From an uncultured Bacteroidales bacterium (GTDB lineage Bacteria > Bacteroidota > Bacteroidia > Bacteroidales > Paludibacteraceae), in contig ONEG01000004.1 in NCBI GenBank assembly GCA_900316845.1, positions 153,790 through 217,789 of the forward strand: a DNA stretch of 64,000 nucleotides, read 5' to 3'. The notes below the pieces were generated by a model, which did not search any database, was not told the DNA's origin, and was given only the letters and a program-made list of their open reading frames with translations. Made by a program: the position numbers and the translations under genes. Positions within the stretch are counted from its first letter, which is position 1, and each line of letters starts with the position of its first letter. This document shows, piece by piece, positions 1-6,955 of this stretch.

Positions 1-192
1 AGCGTTTCAATTTCTTTTGTGCCATTCGCTGCGAGCTATGGCTCAGAACGATTCGCGACTTTGTCGCTCATATGATCTTTTGCCATGCTCTCGCTCTTCG
101 GTCCGCACGCACTTTGTTAGCGTACGTCCCGAGGGGAGAGCCCTCCAAGCTCGATGGGAGGTTTTAATTGGGTTAAAATTGTATTACATTTA

Positions 193-1164
193 TTACAAAA
201 ATTGTACCAAAGCGAGGGCGGTCATGGCTTCGACGACGGGGACAGCGCGGACTGCAACACAAGGGTCTGAACGATGTACTATTTGACCATTTGCCATTTG
301 GCTATTTAATAACTCATCTAATGCTTTTTTTGTTGTGGGCGTGGGTTTGAAGACGCAGCGGAAGATGATTTCCGAACCATCGGAGATGCCTCCTGCTATG
401 CCTCCGGAGAGGTGGTTGATGGCGGAGCCGGGCTGCGTAACTCCTTCAAAACCAGTGCCGTACTCAAATCCTTTGCAGGCATTGATGGACATTACCGCGA
501 AGGCCAGTTCTGCTTGCAGCTTGTTGAATATCGGTTCGCCTGTCCCGACCGGTAAACCGTTGATGCGGCACTCGATGATGCCTCCGATGGAGTCTCCTTC
601 GCGTTGGTAAGCAGCGATGGTCTCTGCAAATTTCGCAGGGTCGGTCTCTGCGCCCACTTGGATTAAGCGTGCATTAACGCACACTCCTTTGGTAGCGAGT
701 TCCTGCTTGGCGAGACAACCTGCCACCACGCGTGCTGCGGTCTCCCGGGCGGAAGCTCTACCGCCTCCTCGGTAGTCGCGAATGCCGTATTTCTGCTCAT
801 AGACTTTGTCTGCGTGCCCGACGCGGTATGTGTGCTTGAGGTATTCGTAGTCCTCCGGTCGTGCATCTTTGTTGCGGATGAGAAAAGCAATCGGTGTTCC
901 GAGGGTGACTCCGTTGAGTACTCCGGAGAGCCATTCTACCTCATCGGGTTCGTTCTTTGCACGAACAGAAACTCTTACTTGAGTCTTACTTAAGTCTTGT
1001 TCGAGTCCGTGTTTTGTCCGTCCGGCGCGTTTGTCCAACTCTGTGCGGATGAGGTTCATGTCGATGGTGAGTCCGGCGGGAACTCCGTCCAACACACCTC
1101 CTATAGCTGCTCCATGCGACTCCCCAAAGGAGGTAAAAGACCATTTTGAACCGAACGTATTCAT
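193..1164 (-). CDS. aroC: chorismate synthase
   Basis: Converts 5-enolpyruvylshikimate-3-phosphate to chorismate, the last step of the shikimate pathway, using reduced FMN in the cytosol. The FGESHG motif near residue 14 and RVGHADKVYEQKYGIRDYRGG with GGRASARETAARV in the middle are family signatures. At about 323 residues it is slightly shorter than most homologues. I start at the ATG at 1164; an upstream in-frame TTG adds only three residues, and the promoter lies just before. Odd: residues of about NSQMANGQIVH, just before the conserved DPC...RAVPVVEA block, are encoded by a short repeat that also occurs in spacers elsewhere in this window, and the usual GRHDP reads HRSDP. Function is sure at family level; activity is probable. 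Confidence 0.95.
   Translation of the reverse strand: MNTFGSKWSFTSFGESHGAAIGGVLDGVPAGLTIDMNLIRTELDKRAGRTKHGLEQDLSKTQVRVSVRAKNEPDEVEWLSGVLNGVTLGTPIAFLIRNKDARPEDYEYLKHTYRVGHADKVYEQKYGIRDYRGGGRASARETAARVVAGCLAKQELATKGVCVNARLIQVGAETDPAKFAETIAAYQREGDSIGGIIECRINGLPVGTGEPIFNKLQAELAFAVMSINACKGFEYGTGFEGVTQPGSAINHLSGGIAGGISDGSEIIFRCVFKPTPTTKKALDELLNSQMANGQIVHRSDPCVAVRAVPVVEAMTALALVQFL
279..309. repeat. ATTTG/CATTT repeat inside aroC
   Basis: Degenerate units of 7-8 bases (tactattt, gaccattt, gccattt, ggctattt) lie in frame in the 3' part of aroC. Nearly the same string occurs in the spacer at 11433-11465. Confidence 0.7.
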
Positions 1165-1186
1165 GCCATACAACGCTTTTCGGGTG

Positions 1187-1194
1187 CAAAAGTA
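1187..1194 (-). promoter_or_regulatory. -7 box of the aroC promoter
   Basis: TACTTTTG on the minus strand followed by GC matches the Bacteroidota consensus TAnnTTTG. It lies about 23 bases before the chosen ATG. Confidence 0.7.
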
Positions 1195-1267
1195 CTAAAA
1201 TTCTTGCATATATGCAAAATTTTGTGAAAAATAATCGCATTTACTTGTGTAAATAGAAAATTTTCAC

Positions 1268-1275
1268 TAAATTTG
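1268..1275 (+). promoter_or_regulatory. -7 box before the PCMD protein gene
   Basis: TAAATTTG followed by GC, with a TTG about 22 bases upstream as a possible -33 element, 22 bases before the start codon at 1298. Divergent from the aroC promoter. Confidence 0.6.
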
Positions 1276-1297
1276 CAGCGATTTTACGAAAAAAGAA

Positions 1298-2386
1298 ATG
1301 AGAAAGACCATATTATCTTTATTTTGTCTCGTCTTTTCTTCGATAGTTATGCTGGCACAACAGTTGCCGGACAGCCATTTTGAGAATTGGGGAGATAAGT
1401 TCAACGGCGATAAGCAATTGACCGAATGGCATGGATCGAATGTCAACCAGGCGGGATTCAAGTTTACGTTTATGTATCAGAAACCGGGTAGAACCGGTTA
1501 TAGTGCTTATGTGACAGACCGTGCGGTGGGTATTCCGAAACTCGGGATCGGCGCTATCGGTCCGGGTTATCTGTCGTTGGGTACGCCGTGGCAGTACCTG
1601 AAAGGCTTGAATGTCAGCGGAGCTACTGCAGGAACGGAAGGTGGTATCGCTTGGAAATATCGTCCGGACACGATGGCGGTGTGGGTTAAACGTGTTGGAC
1701 CTGCGCCGGAGAAAGAGGATTTTCATTTGCTGTATTATGCTTGGTCCGGCAACTCGAAGGGAACGGAGTACAAGAACAAGAAAGGCGGTTGCACTTCGAC
1801 GGAGCGGATCAACGAAGAGAGCGACATCCGTCAGAAGACCGACGGCAACGAGTGTACGGTAGAGACGCGCGCCAAACAGATTGCCGAGGGATGGCATCGC
1901 GCGCGGGCTAAATATGACGAGTGGACGCTTATCAAAGTGCCGATTTTCTATATGAGCGATGCGAAACCGACGATGTGTAATGTCATTTTCTCAGCCGGTA
2001 ACTATCCTGCTTTCCGTGCGAACGACGGCATGTATGACGGCAATGCGTTGTATGTCGATGATGTGGAATTGATTTATTCGTCAAAGATTGATAAGTTCGT
2101 CATCAACGGCAAGGAATGGAAGGCTTTTGATCCGAATAGCAGCAAAGTGCAGACATATGTCCTGCCGGCAGGAAGTGCAGCGGAGGTTACTATCGCGGGC
2201 TATCGCGGTATCGGAAGTCTGACGAATATCAAAGGCGAGACTGCGCGTTTCAATGGCCGTAAATTAGGCAAAGAAGAGATGAGTGTTGTTCCCGGAGAGG
2301 TTAACGGCACGCCCTGGACGATCACGGTGAAGGCGGAGGACGGCAGTAGTACGCATGTGTATAAGGTAAAAATCAAAAATCAATAA
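1298..2386 (+). CDS. secreted PCMD-domain protein
   Basis: A 362-residue exported protein. Residues 1-20 form a signal peptide ending near LAQ. The middle (about 110-255, with WKYRPDTMAVWVKR and NALYVDDVELIY) resembles the putative carbohydrate metabolism domain (PCMD) of Bacteroides surface proteins, a jelly-roll fold. The last 90 residues look like a small Ig-like domain of the kind attached to PCMD proteins. A glycan-binding or accessory role is likely, but no catalytic residues can be named. A glycosyltransferase gene follows after 5 bases, so the two are probably co-transcribed. Confidence 0.7.
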   Translation: MRKTILSLFCLVFSSIVMLAQQLPDSHFENWGDKFNGDKQLTEWHGSNVNQAGFKFTFMYQKPGRTGYSAYVTDRAVGIPKLGIGAIGPGYLSLGTPWQYLKGLNVSGATAGTEGGIAWKYRPDTMAVWVKRVGPAPEKEDFHLLYYAWSGNSKGTEYKNKKGGCTSTERINEESDIRQKTDGNECTVETRAKQIAEGWHRARAKYDEWTLIKVPIFYMSDAKPTMCNVIFSAGNYPAFRANDGMYDGNALYVDDVELIYSSKIDKFVINGKEWKAFDPNSSKVQTYVLPAGSAAEVTIAGYRGIGSLTNIKGETARFNGRKLGKEEMSVVPGEVNGTPWTITVKAEDGSSTHVYKVKIKNQ

Positions 2387-2391
2387 TCGTT

Positions 2392-3573
2392 TTGATAGCT
2401 ATTGAACTAAATACGTTGGACTGGACGCTCATAGGAATCTTGGCGGCTCTGTTTATCGCGCAAATCTATTTCTATGGCCGATACATGGCTGCTCCTGCGC
2501 GGAGGATAAGGAGGGATAAGAAGAAAGTGCCTTCAAATGGCCAAATGGTAAATACTCCCGGTGTTTCTGTCATTCTCTCGGCGCATAACGAAGGAGATAA
2601 TCTCGCTAATTACCTGCAGGCTCTGCTGACGCAGGAATGGCCGGAATATGAAGTGATTGTAGTAGATGATGAGTCGGAGGATAACACCCGTGCGGTGGTG
2701 GAGAGTTATATGGTTCAGGATCCGCGGTTGCGTCTGACTTTTGTGCCTTACGGCGCACGCGTGGGTTCGACGAAAAAACTGGCTCTGACGCTGGCGGCGA
2801 AGGCGGCTAAGTATGATTATTTGCTTCTGACGGACGCAGATTGCGTACCGGAGAGTAATCATTGGATTCGGGAGATGATGAGCGGTTTCAACCAACGGGA
2901 AGGAGTAGATTTGGTTCTCGGTTTCGGCGCATATTTTGCGGAGAAGGGACCTATTAACCGTCTGGAGCGGTTCGACACGCTCTTTAACGGTTTGCATTAT
3001 TTAGGCGCAGCGATATGCGGTCATCCGTATATGGGCGTGGGACGCAATTTGGCGTACCGCAAGGCATTGTTCTTTGAGTCCGGCGGTTTTACCCGGCAGA
3101 TGACAAATCGTTCCGGCGATGACGATCTGTTTGTCAATCGGGTAGCGACGAAGCAAAACACAGCGGTGGTTCTCTCTCGCGAGAGTTACACCTGGTCGAT
3201 CTCCAAGAAGACCATCAAAGCGTGGTGGCAGCAGAAGAGAAGACACCTGTCTGTCTCACCGGATTATCGTCAGGAGACACAGTTCCGATTGACGTTAGAA
3301 CCGATGACCAGAGGACTTTTTTATGCGATGGTGATAGCGATGATGGTTCTTTATTGGCCGCAGACGATTATGGCGGTTCCTGCATTGCCGTTTTTGATTG
3401 CGGTGGGTTTGTTCCTTGTCCGCTGGATCACGCAAGCGGCGATTCTCAATGTCTCCGCGCGTCGCATGGGACAGAAACGGTTTGGAATGTGCAGCATCTT
3501 ATGGTTTGATATCGCGTTGCCGCTGGTGAACCTCTGGATGCTCATCGTCCCGAAAAGAAACAATAAATGGTAA
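2392..3573 (+). CDS. membrane-bound family 2 glycosyltransferase
   Basis: A GT2-type processive or transferring enzyme. One N-terminal membrane helix (about 12-30) is followed by a cytoplasmic GT-A domain: SVILSAHNE (nucleotide binding), VVDDESEDNT, LLTDADC (the DxD site), the acceptor motif SGDDDLF, and a QQKRRH sequence where the QxxRW motif normally sits. The C-terminus has two or three membrane helices. The only start that fits is TTG at 2392, five bases after the preceding stop. Odd: the stretch SNGQMVNTPG just before the catalytic domain is encoded by an AAATGG repeat shared with spacers in this window. The sugar and acceptor cannot be told from sequence. Confidence 0.85.
   Translation: MIAIELNTLDWTLIGILAALFIAQIYFYGRYMAAPARRIRRDKKKVPSNGQMVNTPGVSVILSAHNEGDNLANYLQALLTQEWPEYEVIVVDDESEDNTRAVVESYMVQDPRLRLTFVPYGARVGSTKKLALTLAAKAAKYDYLLLTDADCVPESNHWIREMMSGFNQREGVDLVLGFGAYFAEKGPINRLERFDTLFNGLHYLGAAICGHPYMGVGRNLAYRKALFFESGGFTRQMTNRSGDDDLFVNRVATKQNTAVVLSRESYTWSISKKTIKAWWQQKRRHLSVSPDYRQETQFRLTLEPMTRGLFYAMVIAMMVLYWPQTIMAVPALPFLIAVGLFLVRWITQAAILNVSARRMGQKRFGMCSILWFDIALPLVNLWMLIVPKRNNKW
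2533..2556. repeat. AAATGG repeat inside a glycosyltransferase gene
   Basis: The reverse complement reads as in the spacer near 5944 (atttaccatttggccat against tttaccatttggtcat). It encodes a linker between the membrane helix and the catalytic domain. Confidence 0.65.
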
Positions 3574-3593
3574 ACCTTTAAAATTTTAAGAAT

Positions 3594-3902
3594 ATGGCAG
3601 AACAAAAACAACTGAACATTAATATCGCCCCGGACAAACAGCAGGGCGTGTTTGCAAACCTTGCGCTGATTGCGCATACTCCGACGGAGTTCGTTTTGGA
3701 TTTCGCACAGCTCATGCCGGGTGTGCCGCAGGCAAACGTGGTAGCACGAGTTGTCGTAACGCCGGATCAGGCGAAGAAGATCCTCGGTGCATTAGGTAAT
3801 AACATCGCTCAGTATGAGCAGAAGTTCGGCACGATCAATCCTATCGGCGGACCTGTTCCCGGCTCTACGATTAGCGTACCGTTCACAGGCGGTGAAGCTT
3901 AG
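3594..3902 (+). CDS. DUF3467 family protein
   Basis: A 102-residue cytoplasmic protein that matches DUF3467 over its length: QLNINIAPDKQQGVFANLALIAHTPTEFVLDF and VVVTPDQAKKILGALGNNIAQYEQKFG. The function of the family is unknown. It follows the glycosyltransferase by 20 bases and precedes a nucleoside phosphorylase, separated by an 8-bp repeat array. Confidence 0.85.
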   Translation: MAEQKQLNINIAPDKQQGVFANLALIAHTPTEFVLDFAQLMPGVPQANVVARVVVTPDQAKKILGALGNNIAQYEQKFGTINPIGGPVPGSTISVPFTGGEA

Positions 3903-3905
3903 TCG

Positions 3906-3937
3906 CGTAATCCCGTAATTACGTAATCCCGTAAATA
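3906..3937. repeat. 8-bp tandem array, four units
   Basis: Units cgtaatcc, cgtaatta, cgtaatcc, cgtaaata fill the spacer between DUF3467 and the phosphorylase and end 9 bases before the next ATG. Confidence 0.85.
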
Positions 3938-3946
3938 ACCAATAAC

Positions 3947-4822
3947 ATGAAAACATTTCCAGCTTCGCAGTTAATCATCAATGCGGATGGTTCTGCGTTT
4001 CATCTGCATCTCAAACCTGAGTTTTTGGCAGACAAAGTGATCTTGGTGGGAGACCAGGATCGAGTAAATATTGTAGCTTCTTTCTTTGACGAAGGATCGA
4101 TAGAGTGCGACGTACAGAGCCGCGAGTTCCATACCATCACCGGTAAGTTCCAGGGCAAGCGTATCTCTTGTATCTCGACGGGTATCGGTACCGATAACTG
4201 CGACATCGTCATGAACGAGATTGATGCGCTTGCGAACATCGATTTCGCGACCCGCACGGAGAAGGCGGAGAAAAGAAGCCTCGACATCGTACGTATCGGT
4301 ACGTGCGGCGGAATGCAGGAGGATATTCCTCTGGGTACATTCCTGGTGAGCCAGAAGAGCATCGGTTTTGATGGTGTCTTGGCTTTCTATCACGACCGCG
4401 ACAAGATTTCTGATCTGGGCTTTGAGAAAGCTTTTGTCGATTTTGTGGGCTATCCGAAGAAAGCTGCTGTGCCGTATGTGGTAGCAGCTAATCCTGAGTT
4501 GGTGGACCGCATTGCGAAAGATGATATGATGCGCGGTTGCACGATTGCTTCGAATGGTTTCTATGGTCCGCAAGGACGTGTGTTGCGCGTCGATCTGGCG
4601 GTTCCGGATATCAATGAGAAGATTACCGACTTCCGTTACGAGGGTCAACGGATTACCAACTATGAGATGGAGGGTTCCTGTATCGCAGGTTTGGCACTCC
4701 ACATGGGTCACCGTGCTATGACTGTCTGCTGTGTTATTGCTCAGCGTAAGATCGAGGCTGCGAACACCGACTACAAACCGCGTATCAAAGAATTAATCAA
4801 GACCGTATTGGAGAGAATCTGA
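3947..4822 (+). CDS. nucleoside phosphorylase (uridine phosphorylase-like)
   Basis: A PNP/UDP-family phosphorylase of 291 residues that splits nucleosides with phosphate to a base and a pentose 1-phosphate. VRIGTCGG (about residue 116) is the phosphate loop and NYEMEGSCIAGLA (about 239) the ribose-binding Met-Glu motif; ILVGDQDRV near 31 is the N-terminal phosphate-contact region. The length fits Bacteroidota uridine phosphorylases. The neighbour downstream is a sugar kinase, 20 bases away. Substrate preference (uridine or another nucleoside) is inferred. Confidence 0.85.
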   Translation: MKTFPASQLIINADGSAFHLHLKPEFLADKVILVGDQDRVNIVASFFDEGSIECDVQSREFHTITGKFQGKRISCISTGIGTDNCDIVMNEIDALANIDFATRTEKAEKRSLDIVRIGTCGGMQEDIPLGTFLVSQKSIGFDGVLAFYHDRDKISDLGFEKAFVDFVGYPKKAAVPYVVAANPELVDRIAKDDMMRGCTIASNGFYGPQGRVLRVDLAVPDINEKITDFRYEGQRITNYEMEGSCIAGLALHMGHRAMTVCCVIAQRKIEAANTDYKPRIKELIKTVLERI

Positions 4823-4842
4823 TTTCTCTTGATCTTCCGTTT

Positions 4843-5943
4843 ATGAAAGAGGTATTACAACATTTCGCTATCACTAATGAAGTTGGTGAGGCACAGCCGT
4901 TACGTATCGGTTTTATCAATGACTCATTTATTGTTCCGGCGAAGCGCGTCGGCGAACGGTCGTACTGCTTACAACGTATCAACCACCGCATTTTCAAGAA
5001 TGTAGATGGGTTGATGCGGAATATCCAGTTGGTCACAGATCATATCCGTGAGAAGTTAGAGACAGCCGGAGTGAGCGATGTGGAGAGAAAAGTGCTGCAG
5101 TTGGTGCCGACGAAAGACGGGAAGTTGTATTACCGAACGGAAGGTGGTGATTATTGGCGGTTGTACGTGTTGGTAGAACCGGCTACTTCGCAGGAGAAAG
5201 TGACACCTAAGTCTGCAGAGTTAACCGGTGAAGCGTTCGGACGTTTCCAGCGGCAATTGGCGGATCTGCCTTTTGACGCGTTGTGCGAGTCCATACCTAA
5301 TTTCCATAATATGGAGTTTCGGTTGCAGGAGTTGGATGAGGCGATAGAGAGAGCTAAGAGCCTTCCGCCTTCAGATGTCCGAAAGAAGCGGTTAGAGGCA
5401 TGCAGAGATATTATTGCTGAGATTGACAAGAGGAGAGATGAGATGTGTCTGGCAGAGCGGTTGTTCCGGGAAGGGAAGTTGCAGAAACATATCAACCACT
5501 GCGATACGAAGGTGAATAATGTGCTCTTTGACGAAGCCGGCAGACCGATTTGTATCGTGGATCTGGATACCGTAATGCCGGGGTTTGTGTTCAGCGATTT
5601 CGGCGATTTCATGCGGACGGCGGCGAATACAGGTCTGGAGGATGATCCGAACTTAGATAATATCCATGTGGATTTAGAGGTCTTTGAGGCGTACGCCCGC
5701 GGTTATCTGAAGGAGGCTACGTTCCTGACGGAGTTGGAGAAAGAGTTGCTGCCATATGGATGCCGGTTGCTGAGTTACATGCAGACTGTGCGGTTCTTTA
5801 CCGATTATCTCAACGGGGATACGTATTATAAGATTGCGTACCCGGAGCATAACTTAGTGCGTACAAGAGCGCAGTTGAGGCTCGTTGAGGAACAGGAGAA
5901 AGCAGAAGAGCAAATGAAAGAGATAATCCGGAGATTATCTTAA
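4843..5943 (+). CDS. NahK-like N-acetylhexosamine kinase (APH fold)
   Basis: A 366-residue phosphotransferase of the aminoglycoside-kinase superfamily, close to the group annotated as N-acetylhexosamine 1-kinase or 'mucin desulfatase'. HINHCDTKVNNVLFD (about 216-230) is the catalytic loop with its Asp, and ICIVDLDTVMPG (about 236-248) carries the metal-binding Asp. N-terminal FINDSFIV is the nucleotide-binding region. NahK phosphorylates GlcNAc/GalNAc at C1 in lacto-N-biose and mucin sugar salvage. Given the GalN-phosphate genes at 10-15 kb this role is plausible but not proved. Confidence 0.75.
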   Translation: MKEVLQHFAITNEVGEAQPLRIGFINDSFIVPAKRVGERSYCLQRINHRIFKNVDGLMRNIQLVTDHIREKLETAGVSDVERKVLQLVPTKDGKLYYRTEGGDYWRLYVLVEPATSQEKVTPKSAELTGEAFGRFQRQLADLPFDALCESIPNFHNMEFRLQELDEAIERAKSLPPSDVRKKRLEACRDIIAEIDKRRDEMCLAERLFREGKLQKHINHCDTKVNNVLFDEAGRPICIVDLDTVMPGFVFSDFGDFMRTAANTGLEDDPNLDNIHVDLEVFEAYARGYLKEATFLTELEKELLPYGCRLLSYMQTVRFFTDYLNGDTYYKIAYPEHNLVRTRAQLRLVEEQEKAEEQMKEIIRRLS

Positions 5944-5980
5944 TTTACCATTTGGTCATTTACCATGTACCATTTATTTG
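5944..5980. repeat. TACCATTT/GGTCATTT repeat
   Basis: Units taccattt, ggtcattt, taccatgt, accattta fill the spacer before the CBM9-like gene. Same family as the copies at 279, 2533 and 11433. Confidence 0.7.
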
Positions 5981-5987
5981 GAGATTT

Positions 5988-6557
5988 ATGACTTACAAGA
6001 TAGATCAGGTTAATTGGCCGGAGGCTTTTCCCGAGAAGCAGGAGGTGGTAGTGGAAGTGAATAACGACCATGAGCGGCTGTTTCTGAAATGGCATGTGAA
6101 AGGCGAACAACTGCGCGCTGTAACCACGGAAGATCAAGGGCCGGTGTGGGAAGACAGTTGCGTGGAGTTTTTCTGCCAAGTTCCGGGCGAGAAGCATTAT
6201 TGTAATTTCGAGTGCAACTGTATAGGTGCGATGGTCGGATCGAGACGGCTGAGCCGCACGGACGATATACAGCCATTTTCGAAAGAGGAGATGGCGCGTA
6301 TTGAGAGGAAGTGCAGCTTTGCGCGTGAGGCTTTTGAAGAGAAAGACGGGATGTTTGAGTGGGAAGTAGAATTAAGCATACCGCTGGATTTGATTTTTAG
6401 AGAGCATAAACCGGTGTTTCCTCAGGCGTTACTGGCTAATTTCTATAAGTGCGCGGACAAGACGAAAAAGCCTCATTTCCTGAGTTGGCAACCGATATCG
6501 TTGCCGAAACCTAATTTCCATTGCCCGGCTTTTTTCGGGGAGATTGTTATAGTGTGA
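5988..6557 (+). CDS. CBM9/DOMON-like sugar-binding fold protein
   Basis: About 189 residues of the carbohydrate-binding-module-9-like fold used by Bacteroidota proteins. WEDSCVEFFCQVPGEKHYCNFECNCIGA and SWQPISLPKPNFHCPAFFGEIV are characteristic strands. No signal peptide is visible with the start I prefer: the ATG at 5988 has GGAG just upstream, while the ATG at 5952 lies in the low-complexity repeat and would add 12 unrelated residues. A cytoplasmic sugar-binding role is inferred; no enzyme motif is present. Confidence 0.7.
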   Translation: MTYKIDQVNWPEAFPEKQEVVVEVNNDHERLFLKWHVKGEQLRAVTTEDQGPVWEDSCVEFFCQVPGEKHYCNFECNCIGAMVGSRRLSRTDDIQPFSKEEMARIERKCSFAREAFEEKDGMFEWEVELSIPLDLIFREHKPVFPQALLANFYKCADKTKKPHFLSWQPISLPKPNFHCPAFFGEIVIV

Positions 6558-6565
6558 GATGCTGA

Positions 6566-6609
6566 AGCATTCGATGAGCATTCGATGAGCATACGATCAG
6601 CATTCGATT
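6566..6609. repeat. 44-bp block of four 11-bp units
   Basis: agcattcgatg twice, agcatacgatc, agcattcgatt, just after a stop codon. The same length and unit number recur at 22414, 38955 and 46097 with different sequences. Confidence 0.9.
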
Positions 6610-6693
6610 GGGTACTTAGGCAATGCTTAGTTAAGAGAGAATTTGGAGAGAAGAGAAGCAATCCTTTTGAAAAAGGAACAAGCTGAGAAAATG

Positions 6694-6724
6694 AAAAGGC
6701 AGTCACGAGTGTGGCTGCCTTTTT
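6694..6724. terminator. rho-independent terminator
   Basis: AAAAGGCAGTCAC, loop GAGT, GTGGCTGCCTTTT with flanking A and T runs, so it can work in both directions between convergent genes. Confidence 0.85.
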
Positions 6725-6735
6725 GGGGGGATGAG

Positions 6736-6756
6736 ACGACCTTTTTGTTTGGTCGT
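6736..6756. terminator. hairpin, possible terminator
   Basis: ACGACC, a T-rich 9-base loop, GGTCGT. It lies downstream of the small minus-strand ORF at 6783-6914; a second small hairpin sits at 6764-6775. Confidence 0.4.
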
Positions 6757-6782
6757 GATTTTAGGTGTAAACACCGGGATTT

Positions 6783-6914
6783 TTAGATTGGTTGAACGCC
6801 TGAGCCGGAACCTCCGTATTGGAGGTTTCCACCGCGGACAGAAACGACGCAGATGGTGTTCATGAGACAAGTTTGCTGAATTGTCGTTTTGGGTTGATTA
6901 TATATCTTTTTCAT
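6783..6914 (-). CDS. 43-residue 'MKKxYxxP' peptide
   Basis: An ORF of 43 codons begins MKKIYNQPKTTIQQTCLM and ends in a Gly/Ser-rich tail (GGSGSGVQPI). Many Bacteroidales genomes carry short orphan ORFs starting MKK-(T/I)-Y-x-x-P with a degenerate core and Gly-rich end. It lies 41 bases downstream of the large beta-helix gene on the same strand, so it could be its last cistron. A 7-bp hairpin falls within the coding region (6807-6829). I infer that it is real from its start, composition and position; its role is unknown. Confidence 0.5.
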   Translation of the reverse strand: MKKIYNQPKTTIQQTCLMNTICVVSVRGGNLQYGGSGSGVQPI

Positions 6915-6955
6915 AATAGTTGTCATTTAAAGGGTTAAACAAATCTCAATTCAGG

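Noticed and set aside
17-286. 89-codon plus-strand frame at the window start
   Set aside because: No start context, no similarity, and it runs into the antisense of aroC. I see no gene or element in bases 1-192.
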